A stretch of 64,000 bases of DNA from Kibdelosporangium persicum (lineage in GTDB: Bacteria; Actinomycetota; Actinomycetes; Mycobacteriales; Pseudonocardiaceae). Positions within the stretch are counted from its first letter, which is position 1; the number at the start of each line of letters is the position of its first letter. The stretch spans positions 186,001 to 250,000 of the forward strand of contig NZ_JAAATY010000003.1 of NCBI RefSeq assembly GCF_013280595.1, written 5' to 3'. The translations under genes were made by a program, and so were the position numbers. Of this stretch, positions 1 through 7,665 are shown piece after piece. The notes under the pieces are model-generated. The model was given only the letters and a program-made list of their open reading frames with translations, was not told the DNA's origin and searched no databases.

Positions 1-139
1 CGACGCGCTGAGCGACCTGGGAATCGACCTGGACGACGTGTTCAAGGTGCTCGAGGACGAAGGCGTCGACAAGTTCGAGAAGTCCTGGACCGAGCTGCTC
101 GAGACGGTGTCGGGCCAGCTGAGCAAAGCAAAGGGCTGA
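1..139 (+). CDS. tal: Transaldolase, C-terminal end (partial)
   Basis: Only the last 45 residues are in the window; the gene begins upstream. The frame from position 2 to the TGA at 137-139 ends in an amphipathic helix ([15 protein letters not shown]) of the kind that closes bacterial transaldolases. Transaldolase moves a dihydroxyacetone unit between sugar phosphates in the non-oxidative pentose phosphate pathway. Identity is strengthened by context: pgi, zwf and opcA follow in the same direction, which is the usual actinobacterial tkt-tal-zwf-opcA-pgl order. The gap to pgi is 9 nt, so co-transcription is likely. The assignment depends on a short tail plus gene order. Confidence 0.8.
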   Translation, partial: DALSDLGIDLDDVFKVLEDEGVDKFEKSWTELLETVSGQLSKAKG

Positions 140-148
140 GATTTCCCC

Positions 149-1753
149 ATGATCGAGATCTCCGTCGACATCGTCGACGACAAGCTCGCGGAGGAGACCG
201 CGACGCTGGTGCGGACGCTGGTGGCCGACAAGGTCGCCAGCCGGATCGCCGCACAGGACGCCACGCTGTGGGGTCCGGAGGCCGAGTCCGAGGCGGCCAT
301 CCGCCTCGGCTGGACCACTCTGCACGAGACGTCCCGGCCATTGCTCGCGCAGATCGACGCGTTGCGCGCCGAACTGCACTCCGAGGGCGTCGACCGGGTC
401 GTGCTCGCCGGCATGGGCGGGTCCTCGCTGGCGCCCGAGGTGATCACCGCGACCGCGGGCGTGCCGCTGGTCGTGCTGGACACCACGGACCCCGCGCAGG
501 TGGCCGACGCGCTGGCCGGCGACCTGTCCCGGACCGTGCTCGTGGTCTCGTCGAAGTCCGGTGGCACGGTCGAGACCGACAGCCACCGCCGGATCTTCGA
601 GAAGGCCTTCGGCGCGCAGGGCATCGACGCCGCGTCGCGGATCGTGGTGGTGACCGACCCCGGTTCGCCGTTCGAGAAGCTGGCCGCGGACGCGGGCTAC
701 CGCAAGGTGTTCCTGGCCGACCCGAACGTCGGCGGCCGGTACTCCGCGTTGACCGCTTTCGGCCTGGTCCCGTCCGGCCTGGCCGGCGCGGACATCGCGA
801 CCCTGCTGGACGAGGCGGCCGCCGCGGCGGCGGTGCTGGCCAAGGACGAGGACACCAACGCCGGGCTGGTGCTGGGCGCCGCGTTGGGCGTACGGCACTC
901 CGAGGGCGCCGAGAAGGTGGTCTTCGCCAACACCGACACCAGTGTGAAGGGCTTCCCCGACTGGGTGGAGCAGCTGATCGCGGAGTCGACCGGCAAGCAG
1001 GGCACGGGCCTGCTGCCGGTGGCGACCGAAGGCGTCGACGCGCCGGGCTTCGCCGACGCGGGTGACGACGCCACCGCGACCGCGATCGGCACCCCCGAAG
1101 GCGCCGCCCGGGTGTCCACCTCGGGCTCGCTGGGCGGGCTGTTCCTGTTGTGGGAGTACGCCACCGCGATCGCCGGCCGGTTGCTCGGCATCAACCCGTT
1201 CGACCAGCCGGACGTCGAGGCCGCCAAGAAGGCGGCGCGGGCGCTGCTGGACCAGCCGCCGGGCTCCGGTCAGGACGAGACACCGTCGCTTGTGGACGGA
1301 CCGGTCGAGGTGTACGGCGCGGAAGGCGGGTCGCTGACCGAGGTGCTGCGGTCCTTTGTGGCCTCGGTGCCGGAGTTCGGCTACATCTCCGTCCAGGCCT
1401 ACCTGGACCGGCTGGACGACGCGTCCGCGGCGCTGCTGCGGTCCGAACTGGCCAGGCGCACCGGATTCCAGACGACCTTCGGCTGGGGACCGAGGTTCCT
1501 GCACTCGACCGGGCAGTACCACAAGGGCGGCCACCAGAACGGGGTCTTCCTGCAGATCACCGGTGCGGTGCAGGACGACCTCGAAGTGCCTGACCGGCCG
1601 TACACCCTGGGCGTGTTGCAGCGAGCGCAGGCACTGGGCGACGGGCAGGTGCTCAAGCAGCGCGGCCGTCCGGTGCTGCGGCTGCACCTGACCGACCGGG
1701 CCGCCGGCCTCGCCCACCTCGTGAAAGCCGTGCAGGAGGTTGAACGGCCGTGA
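149..1753 (+). CDS. pgi: Glucose-6-phosphate isomerase
   Basis: 534 residues. Interconverts glucose 6-phosphate and fructose 6-phosphate in the cytosol, linking glycolysis to the pentose phosphate branch. Sugar-phosphate isomerase (SIS) motifs are clear: GMGGSS near residues 88-93, SSKSGGT near 134-140 in the phosphate-binding loop, and GGRYSALTAFGL in the middle. The length suits the actinobacterial Pgi type that sits in pentose phosphate clusters. The ATG at 149 lies 9 nt after tal. The stop overlaps the zwf start by 4 nt (GTGA at 1750-1753), so translation is probably coupled. Pgi is not always part of this cluster; here it feeds glucose 6-phosphate directly to zwf. Confidence 0.95.
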   Translation: MIEISVDIVDDKLAEETATLVRTLVADKVASRIAAQDATLWGPEAESEAAIRLGWTTLHETSRPLLAQIDALRAELHSEGVDRVVLAGMGGSSLAPEVITATAGVPLVVLDTTDPAQVADALAGDLSRTVLVVSSKSGGTVETDSHRRIFEKAFGAQGIDAASRIVVVTDPGSPFEKLAADAGYRKVFLADPNVGGRYSALTAFGLVPSGLAGADIATLLDEAAAAAAVLAKDEDTNAGLVLGAALGVRHSEGAEKVVFANTDTSVKGFPDWVEQLIAESTGKQGTGLLPVATEGVDAPGFADAGDDATATAIGTPEGAARVSTSGSLGGLFLLWEYATAIAGRLLGINPFDQPDVEAAKKAARALLDQPPGSGQDETPSLVDGPVEVYGAEGGSLTEVLRSFVASVPEFGYISVQAYLDRLDDASAALLRSELARRTGFQTTFGWGPRFLHSTGQYHKGGHQNGVFLQITGAVQDDLEVPDRPYTLGVLQRAQALGDGQVLKQRGRPVLRLHLTDRAAGLAHLVKAVQEVERP

Positions 1754-3276
1754 GCACATGGCAGAACCCGCTACGCGACCCGCGGGACAAGCGTCTGCCG
1801 CGCATCGCCGGACCGTGCGGCCTGGTGATCTTCGGCGTCACCGGTGACCTGTCGCGCAAGAAGCTGATGCCGGCGATCTACGACCTGGCCAACCGCGGCC
1901 TGCTGCCGCCGGGCTTCGCGCTGACCGGGTTCGCCCGCCGCGAGTGGGAGAACCAGGACTTCGCGCAGGTCGTCTACGAAGCGGTCAAGGCGCACGCGCG
2001 GACCCCGTTCCGCCAGGAGGTCTGGGACCGGCTGGCCGAGGGCATCCGGTTCGTGCAGGGCACCTTCGACGACGACGAGGCGTTCGACCGGCTCGCCGAG
2101 ACGGTGCGGCAGCTGGACGAGGAACGCGGCACCGGCGGCAACCACGCGTTCTACCTGTCGATCCCGCCCGCCGCGTTCCCGGTTGTGTGCAAGCAGCTCG
2201 CGCGCTCCGGACTGGCCCACCAGGACGGTGAGAGCTGGCGCCGCGTGGTGATCGAGAAGCCGTTCGGGCACGACCTGGAGAGCGCGCGTGAGCTCAACCA
2301 GATCGTCAACGAGGTCTTCCCCGAGGAGTCGGTGTTCCGCATCGACCACTACCTCGGCAAGGAGACCGTGCAGAACATCCTGGCGCTGCGGTTCGCCAAC
2401 CAGCTGTACGAGCCCATCTGGAACGCCAACTACGTCGACCACGTGCAGATCACCATGGCCGAGGACATCGGTCTGGGCGGCCGCGCGGGGTACTACGACG
2501 GCATCGGCGCGGCGCGGGACGTCATCCAGAACCACCTGTTGCAGCTGATGGCGTTCACCACGATCGAGGACCCGGTGTCGTTCTCGCCGCAGTCGCTGCG
2601 GACCGAGCGGATCAAGGTCCTGGCGGCGACCAAGCCGGCGCAGCCGTTCTCCGAGACGACCGCGCGCGGCCAGTACACCGGTGGCTGGCAGGGCGGCAAG
2701 AAGGTGCCCGGCCTGCTGGAGGAGGAGGGGTTCCCGCCCGACTCCAAGACCGAGACGTTCGCCGCGATCACGCTCGAGGTGAACACCCGCCGCTGGGCCG
2801 GTGTGCCGTTCTACCTGCGCACGGGCAAGCGGCTGGGCCGCCGGGTCACCGAGATCGCGGTGATGTTCAAGCGGGCGCCGCACCTGCCGTTCGACCAGAC
2901 CTCGACCGAGGAGCTCGGCCAGAACGCCGTGGTCATCCGGATCCAGCCGGACGAGGGCATCACCATCCGGTTCGGCTCCAAGGTGCCGGGCACCACGATG
3001 GAGGTCCGGGACGTCACGATGGACTTCAGCTACGGCCGGGCGTTCACCGAGTCGTCGCCGGAGGCCTACGAGCGGCTGATCCTGGACGTGCTGCTGGGTG
3101 AGCCGTCGCTGTTCCCGGTGGCCGACGAGATCGAGCGGTCGTGGGAGATCCTGGACCCGATCCTGGAGTTCTGGTCGCAGCAGGGCAGGCCGGATCCGTA
3201 CGCACCGGGTGAGTGGGGCCCGCCGTCGGCGGACAAGATGCTCGCCCGCACCGGCCGGACGTGGAGGCACCCGTGA
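1750..3276 (+). CDS. zwf: Glucose-6-phosphate 1-dehydrogenase
   Basis: 508 residues, the normal length. Oxidises glucose 6-phosphate to 6-phosphogluconolactone and makes NADPH, the first committed step of the oxidative pentose phosphate pathway. The N-terminal Rossmann motif GVTGDLSRKK is at residues 29-38, and the family signature RIDHYLGKE with the catalytic His lies near 197-205. The GTG start at 1750 overlaps the pgi stop. The stop overlaps the opcA start (GTGA at 3273-3276). In actinobacteria OpcA is needed for full activity of this enzyme, and opcA lies directly downstream. Confidence 0.97.
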   Translation: MSTWQNPLRDPRDKRLPRIAGPCGLVIFGVTGDLSRKKLMPAIYDLANRGLLPPGFALTGFARREWENQDFAQVVYEAVKAHARTPFRQEVWDRLAEGIRFVQGTFDDDEAFDRLAETVRQLDEERGTGGNHAFYLSIPPAAFPVVCKQLARSGLAHQDGESWRRVVIEKPFGHDLESARELNQIVNEVFPEESVFRIDHYLGKETVQNILALRFANQLYEPIWNANYVDHVQITMAEDIGLGGRAGYYDGIGAARDVIQNHLLQLMAFTTIEDPVSFSPQSLRTERIKVLAATKPAQPFSETTARGQYTGGWQGGKKVPGLLEEEGFPPDSKTETFAAITLEVNTRRWAGVPFYLRTGKRLGRRVTEIAVMFKRAPHLPFDQTSTEELGQNAVVIRIQPDEGITIRFGSKVPGTTMEVRDVTMDFSYGRAFTESSPEAYERLILDVLLGEPSLFPVADEIERSWEILDPILEFWSQQGRPDPYAPGEWGPPSADKMLARTGRTWRHP

Positions 3277-4226
3277 TCATCGACATGCCCACGACGAACA
3301 CGGCGAAGGTGAACGCCAAGATCGTCGAGCTCCGTCAGCAGGGTGGCGCGGTCGCGTTGGGCCGCGTGCTGACCCTGGTGATCGTCACCGACGACGGGGA
3401 GAAGACCGAGGAGGCCATCGACGCGGCCAACGAGGCCAGCCGTGAGCACCCCTGCCGCGTGATCGTGGTGGCCAGGGGTGCCCGGGAGGCCGCGCCGCGG
3501 CTGGACGCGCAGATCCGCGTCGGCGGCGACGCGGGTGCCTCGGAGGTCGTCGTCCTGCGGATCTACGGCGAACTGGTGGAGCACGGCGAGACGTGCGTGA
3601 TCCCGTTGCTGCTGCCGGACGCGCCGGTGGTGGCCTGGTGGCCGTCCGAGGCGCCGGAGAAGCCCGCCGAGGACCCGATCGGGCAGCTGGCACACCGCCG
3701 GATCACCGACGCCGCGACCGACCCAGACCCGACACGGGCGCTGGAGCAGCGTCGCCTGTCCTACGCGGAGGGCGACACGGACCTGGCGTGGACCCGGCTC
3801 ACCCAGTGGCGCGCCTACCTGGCCGCGGCGCTGGATTTGCCGCCGCACGAGGAGGTCACCGGCGCCACGGTGGCCGGTGCGACCGATTCGCCGTCGACGG
3901 ACCTGCTGGCCGGCTGGCTGGCGGCGTACCTGAAGATCCCGGTCCGCCGGGTGCCGCCGCGCAAGAACGCGCCGGGCATCAACTCGGTGGTGCTGGAACG
4001 CAAGTCCGGCGCGGTCGAGCTGACCAGGCCGGACGGCAAGGTCGGCACGCTGCGCCAGCCCGGGCAGCCCGACCGCCGCGTGGCGCTGGCGCGCCGCAAC
4101 GTGAAGGACTGCCTGGTCGAGGAGCTGCGCAGGCTCGACCCGGACGAGATCTACGAGGCCACCCTGCTCGAAGGCCTCAACCGGGTGAACATCGGCGCCG
4201 AAGAGCCAGCGGCCGCTCCCGCTTAG
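3273..4226 (+). CDS. opcA: Glucose-6-phosphate dehydrogenase assembly protein OpcA
   Basis: 317 residues from the GTG at 3273. OpcA is an allosteric effector or assembly factor for Zwf in actinobacteria and cyanobacteria. The N terminus (MPTTNTAKVNAKIVELR, after a short leader) and the motif VVAWWPSEAP in the middle are typical of the family. I chose the GTG that overlaps the zwf stop by 4 nt, because an upstream in-frame start would run 60 nt into zwf. A strong hairpin follows the stop, so the tal-pgi-zwf-opcA transcript probably ends here. The lactonase gene pgl, usually next, is displaced to 8581. Confidence 0.95.
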   Translation: MIIDMPTTNTAKVNAKIVELRQQGGAVALGRVLTLVIVTDDGEKTEEAIDAANEASREHPCRVIVVARGAREAAPRLDAQIRVGGDAGASEVVVLRIYGELVEHGETCVIPLLLPDAPVVAWWPSEAPEKPAEDPIGQLAHRRITDAATDPDPTRALEQRRLSYAEGDTDLAWTRLTQWRAYLAAALDLPPHEEVTGATVAGATDSPSTDLLAGWLAAYLKIPVRRVPPRKNAPGINSVVLERKSGAVELTRPDGKVGTLRQPGQPDRRVALARRNVKDCLVEELRRLDPDEIYEATLLEGLNRVNIGAEEPAAAPA

Positions 4227-4242
4227 CCTCTCGACCGCCGCA

Positions 4243-4280
4243 AGCCGGTGGGGTCGTCGGTCAGGCCCCACCGGCTTTCC
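4243..4280 (+). terminator. Rho-independent-type terminator after opcA
   Basis: A perfect 12-bp inverted repeat (AAGCCGGTGGGG at 4243-4254 and its complement at 4266-4277) with an 11-nt loop starts 16 nt after the opcA stop. The 3' side ends in TTTCCC, a short T tract as is usual in high-GC genomes. Confidence 0.8.
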
Positions 4281-4300
4281 CTTGCCCGCGTGTCCACCGC

Positions 4301-4366
4301 TCCGGCACCCCGAGATGCACTTTCCGGCACCCCGAGTTCGCCATTCCGGCACCCCGAGTTCGCCGT
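4301..4366. repeat. Three tandem 22-bp repeats between opcA and lon
   Basis: Three consecutive 22-bp units begin at 4301, 4323 and 4345. Each starts TCCGGCACCCCGAG. Units 2 and 3 differ at one base, and unit 1 diverges in its last 8 bases. A degenerate fourth unit seems to start at 4367. The block lies between the opcA terminator and the lon promoter and shows no convincing reading frame. I cannot say from one window whether this is a dispersed family in this genome. Confidence 0.8.
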
Positions 4367-4419
4367 TCGGCGGTCCGTTCGCTCTGGGCGATCTCCGGAA
4401 TGGTTCGTCGATCTACGTA

Positions 4420-4440
4420 GTTGAGCCAGACAGACTCAAG
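4420..4440 (+). promoter_or_regulatory. HAIR-type operator (HspR binding site) upstream of lon
   Basis: TTGAGC, 7 nt, ACTCAAG at 4421-4440 matches the HAIR consensus CTTGAGT-N7-ACTCAAG bound by the heat-shock repressor HspR. The site is 26 nt upstream of the chosen lon start. In Streptomyces lon is a known HspR target, so heat-inducible derepression is expected here. The hspR gene is not in the window. Confidence 0.82.
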
Positions 4441-4465
4441 CTTCTTCGTAGAGGGTGTGACAGCC

Positions 4466-6823
4466 GTGAGCGAGACGTTGAACCTCCCCGTTCTACCGCT
4501 GGATGACGTCGTCGTGCTGCCCGGAATGGTCGTGCCGGTCCGGCTCGCCGAAGCCGAGGCCAGGGCCGCGATCGACGCGGCGCAGGCCGCACAGACAGCC
4601 GGCCGGTCGAAGATCCTGCTGGTCCCCAGGCTGGACGGGAAGTACGCCAAAGCGGGCACGGTCGGCGAGATCGAGCAGATCGGCCGCCTGCCGGGCGGGC
4701 AGAAGGCCGCCGTCGTCCGCGGCATCTCCCGCGCCAAGATCGGTGCCGCGACCAGCGGCCCGGGTGCCGCGCTGTGGGTCGAGGCGACCGAAATGGACGA
4801 CCAGGCCGACGAACGGGCGCGTGACCTGGCCAAGGAGTACAGGAGCCTGGTCACCGCGATCCTGCAGCGCCGGGGCGCGTGGCAGGTCGTCGACCAGGTG
4901 CAGCAGGTGAGCGATCCGGCGCAGCTGGCCGACCTGGCCGGGTACGCCCCGTACCTCACCGAAGAGCAGAAGCTGTGGCTGCTGGAGACCCCGGACGTGA
5001 CCGAGCGGCTCGGCAAGCTCGTCACGTGGGCCCAGGAGCACATCGCCGAGCTGGACGTCGCCGAGACGATCAACAAGGACGTCAAGGAAGGCGTCGAGAA
5101 GCAGCAGCGCGAGTTCCTGCTGCGCCAGCAGCTGGCCGCGATCCGCAAGGAACTGGCCGAGCTGGACGGCAAGCCCGCGTCCGAGGAGCAGGACTACCGG
5201 GCCCGCGTCGAGGAGGCGGACCTGCCCGAGCACGTCGGGAAGGCCGCGCTCGACGAGGTCGACAAACTGGAGCGCACCTCGGAGCAGTCGCCGGAGGTCG
5301 GCTGGATCCGGACGTGGCTGGACACCGTCCTGGACATGCCGTGGAACACGCGGACCGAGGACAGCTACGACATCAAGGGCGCGCGGGCGGTGCTCGACGC
5401 CGACCACGCCGGCCTGGATGACGTGAAGGAACGGATCATCGAGTACTTGGCGGTCCGTCGCCGCCGGGCCGACCGTGGCCTGGGTGTTGTCGGCGGCCGT
5501 CGCAGCGGTGCGGTGCTGGCGCTCGTCGGTCCGCCCGGTGTCGGCAAGACTTCGCTGGGCGAGTCCGTCGCGCGGGCCATGGGCCGCAAGTTCGTGCGGG
5601 TGGCCCTGGGTGGCGTCCGTGACGAGGCGGAGATCCGTGGTCACCGCCGGACCTACGTCGGCGCACTGCCCGGCCGGATCGTGCGGGCCATCAAGGAGGC
5701 CGGTTCGATGAACCCGGTCGTGCTGCTCGACGAGATCGACAAGGTCGGCGCGGACTACCGGGGCGACCCGACCGCGGCGCTGCTCGAAGTGCTCGACCCG
5801 GCGCAGAACCACACGTTCCGCGACCACTACCTCGAGGTCGAGCTGGACCTGTCCGACGTGGTCTTCCTGGCCACGGCGAACGTCCTCGAGTCCATCCCCG
5901 GCCCGTTGCTCGACCGCATGGAGCTGGTGCAGCTGGACGGGTACACCGAGGACGAGAAGGTCGTCATCGCGCGTGACCACCTGCTGCCCCGTCAGCTGGA
6001 CCGGGCGGGCCTGACCGCCGAGGACGCGACGTTCGAGGACGACGCGTTGCGGCTGCTGGCCGGCGAGTACACCCGTGAGGCGGGCGTCCGGCAGCTGGAG
6101 CGGGCGATCGCGCGGGTGCTGCGCAAGGTGACCACCAAGCTGGCGCTCGGCGAGGACCTCACGTCGGTCCACATCGGAGCCGCGGACGTCAGGGAGTACC
6201 TGGGCAGCCCGAAGTTCAAGCCGGAGTCGGGCGAGCGCACGTCGGTCCCCGGTGTGGCGACGGGGCTCGCGGTGACCGGTGTCGGCGGCGACGTGTTGTT
6301 CGTCGAGGCCTCGTTGGCGGACAAGGAGACCGGGCACACCGGCGTGACGCTGACCGGGCAACTGGGCGACGTCATGAAGGAGTCGGCGCAGATCGCGTTG
6401 TCGTACCTGCGGTCGCGGGGCGCGGAGCTGGAGCTGCCGGTCGGTGACCTGTCCGAACGGAACATCCACATCCACGTTCCGGCGGGCGCGGTCCCGAAGG
6501 ACGGCCCGAGCGCGGGCGTCACGATGACCACCGCGTTGGCGTCGCTGCTGTCCGGGCGGCCGGTGCGGTCCGAGGTCGCGATGACCGGCGAGGTGTCGTT
6601 GACCGGCCGGGTCCTGCCGATTGGCGGCGTGAAGCAGAAGCTGCTCGCCGCGCACCGCGCCGGGCTGACCACGGTCCTGCTGCCCAAGCGCAACGAGCCG
6701 GACCTGGAGGACGTGCCCGAGACCGTGCTGAAGGAGCTGACCGTGCACCTGGTCAGCGACGTCCGGGAGGTCCTGAACCTGGCTCTGCGGCCGGCGACTT
6801 CGGAAGCCGCCATCGCGGCCTGA
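4466..6823 (+). CDS. lon: ATP-dependent Lon protease
   Basis: 785 residues. Hexameric cytosolic AAA+ serine protease that degrades misfolded and regulatory proteins. In order: N-terminal substrate-binding domain (about 1-200), helical linker, AAA+ module with Walker A GPPGVGKTS near 355 and Walker B VVLLDEIDK near 418, then the C-terminal protease domain with catalytic Ser682 in DGPSAG and Lys723 in GGVKQK. I chose the GTG at 4466 because GAGGGTG at 4453-4459 gives a well-placed ribosome site, and because a start at 4421 would lie inside the HAIR operator. A hairpin terminator follows. The gene interrupts the usual opcA-pgl neighbourhood. Confidence 0.96.
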   Translation: MSETLNLPVLPLDDVVVLPGMVVPVRLAEAEARAAIDAAQAAQTAGRSKILLVPRLDGKYAKAGTVGEIEQIGRLPGGQKAAVVRGISRAKIGAATSGPGAALWVEATEMDDQADERARDLAKEYRSLVTAILQRRGAWQVVDQVQQVSDPAQLADLAGYAPYLTEEQKLWLLETPDVTERLGKLVTWAQEHIAELDVAETINKDVKEGVEKQQREFLLRQQLAAIRKELAELDGKPASEEQDYRARVEEADLPEHVGKAALDEVDKLERTSEQSPEVGWIRTWLDTVLDMPWNTRTEDSYDIKGARAVLDADHAGLDDVKERIIEYLAVRRRRADRGLGVVGGRRSGAVLALVGPPGVGKTSLGESVARAMGRKFVRVALGGVRDEAEIRGHRRTYVGALPGRIVRAIKEAGSMNPVVLLDEIDKVGADYRGDPTAALLEVLDPAQNHTFRDHYLEVELDLSDVVFLATANVLESIPGPLLDRMELVQLDGYTEDEKVVIARDHLLPRQLDRAGLTAEDATFEDDALRLLAGEYTREAGVRQLERAIARVLRKVTTKLALGEDLTSVHIGAADVREYLGSPKFKPESGERTSVPGVATGLAVTGVGGDVLFVEASLADKETGHTGVTLTGQLGDVMKESAQIALSYLRSRGAELELPVGDLSERNIHIHVPAGAVPKDGPSAGVTMTTALASLLSGRPVRSEVAMTGEVSLTGRVLPIGGVKQKLLAAHRAGLTTVLLPKRNEPDLEDVPETVLKELTVHLVSDVREVLNLALRPATSEAAIAA

Positions 6824-6837
6824 CCAGCACGGACACC

Positions 6838-6869
6838 AAGCCACCCGCGCCACGGCGCGGGTGGCTTTT
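6838..6869 (+). terminator. Terminator after lon
   Basis: A GC-rich stem (GCCACCCGCGC at 6840-6850 with its complement at 6855-6865) and a 4-nt loop, followed by TTTT. It starts 14 nt after the lon stop and separates lon from the next gene. Confidence 0.85.
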
Positions 6870-6884
6870 CACACCCCTTGCGAC

Positions 6885-6914
6885 TAACCCCATGCGGGGG
6901 TATAAATGGGGTTA
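6885..6914 (+). promoter_or_regulatory. Leaderless promoter inside a 9-bp inverted repeat
   Basis: A perfect inverted repeat, TAACCCCAT at 6885-6893 and ATGGGGTTA at 6906-6914, flanks TATAAAT at 6901-6907. That element is placed as a -10 box whose transcript would start at or next to the A of the ATG at 6914. No Shine-Dalgarno sequence fits between them, so the mRNA is probably leaderless. The right arm reaches the start codon, so a protein bound here would block transcription. The obvious candidate is the ribbon-helix-helix protein encoded directly downstream. Confidence 0.6.
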
Positions 6915-7606
6915 TGCCAAAGATCAACGTGTACCTCCCCGACGAGCTGGCCGAAGCGGTCAAAGCGGCGTCCCTGCCCGTGTCCGCGATCTGCCAGCGC
7001 GCCCTGGAGCAATCAGTGCGTCGGGTGACGGCGATCCGGGCGATCGCGCTGAACGACTTCGACGACAGCCAGCTGACCCAGTTCACCGAGCGGACCCGCA
7101 CGGTGATCAGGCTGGCGGTGGAGGCGGCGGCGGGCGCGCCGAACGTGGGAACGGAGCACCTGTTAGCCGGAATCCTGCGGGAAGGCACCAACCTGGGGGT
7201 GCATGTCCTGCGAGCCATGGAAATCGACCCGAAGCTGGCGGAGACCGCTGTGGCCGCCCGGATTCCCACGGCCGGCGGAGAGCCGCCCACGAGGTTCAGC
7301 GACTTCGCCGCGAACGCGCTCGAACTGACCGTCACCGAGGCGCTCTCGTTGGGACACAACTACGTCGGCTGCGAGCACCTGCTGCTCGGCCTGCTGAGCG
7401 AGCCGGGCGGCACCGCCGGGGACGTCCTGCGTGAACTGGGTATGGACGTGAAGACCACACGCCAGACGGTGGTGGCCGCCCTGACCGGGTACCAGCACCT
7501 GCGCGCACAGCCCGGCAACGATCCGGTGCTGGCCGCGGTGCGCAAGGAACTGCAGCCGATCATCGAGCGGATCGAGCGGCTGGAACAGCGAGCGGACGGC
7601 ACCTGA
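6914..7606 (+). CDS. Ribbon-helix-helix / Clp N-domain fusion protein
   Basis: 230 residues. Residues 1-45 (PKINVYLPDELAEAVK) look like a ribbon-helix-helix DNA-binding domain, with the beta-strand NVYLP followed by two helices. Residues about 60-190 hold two copies of the Clp amino-terminal repeat, recognisable by TEHLLAGILRE and CEHLLLGLLSE. A short C-terminal helix (ELQPIIERIERLEQR) may mediate oligomerisation. There is no ATPase domain. Clp N-domains bind protein substrates or adaptors in ClpC and ClpB, so a repressor that senses proteolytic or folding state is a reasonable inference. The gene follows lon and has an operator-like repeat over its own start. The stop overlaps the next tiny frame (TGATG). 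Confidence 0.8.
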   Translation: MPKINVYLPDELAEAVKAASLPVSAICQRALEQSVRRVTAIRAIALNDFDDSQLTQFTERTRTVIRLAVEAAAGAPNVGTEHLLAGILREGTNLGVHVLRAMEIDPKLAETAVAARIPTAGGEPPTRFSDFAANALELTVTEALSLGHNYVGCEHLLLGLLSEPGGTAGDVLRELGMDVKTTRQTVVAALTGYQHLRAQPGNDPVLAAVRKELQPIIERIERLEQRADGT

Positions 7607-7665
7607 TGGGCCGGGCCATCCTGGTCGCGATCCTGGTGGCGATTCTGATAGGAGCCCTGGTGTGA
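7606..7665 (+). CDS. Putative 19-residue membrane peptide
   Basis: A frame of 19 codons (MGRAILVAILVAILIGALV) starts in the stop of the RHH/Clp_N gene and ends overlapping the GTG of the asparaginase gene (GTGA at 7662-7665). It would make one hydrophobic helix after a single Arg. No strong ribosome site precedes it, so it would depend on coupling from the upstream gene. It may be a true micropeptide or only a relay that carries ribosomes to the asparaginase start. Existence as a protein is uncertain. Confidence 0.35.
   Translation: MGRAILVAILVAILIGALV

Noticed and set aside
4301-4366. CRISPR array or transposon end
   Set aside because: The units abut without spacers, there are no cas genes, and no inverted terminal repeats or transposase are near.
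1771-6853. Long open frames antisense to zwf and lon
   Set aside because: Frames of 500-800 codons opposite these genes follow from the extreme third-position GC; they show no domain and no start signals.
6886-6904. CsoR-type copper operator (CCCC-ATGC-GGGGGTAT)
   Set aside because: The symmetry is poorer than that of the 9-bp inverted repeat, and no copper gene is nearby.
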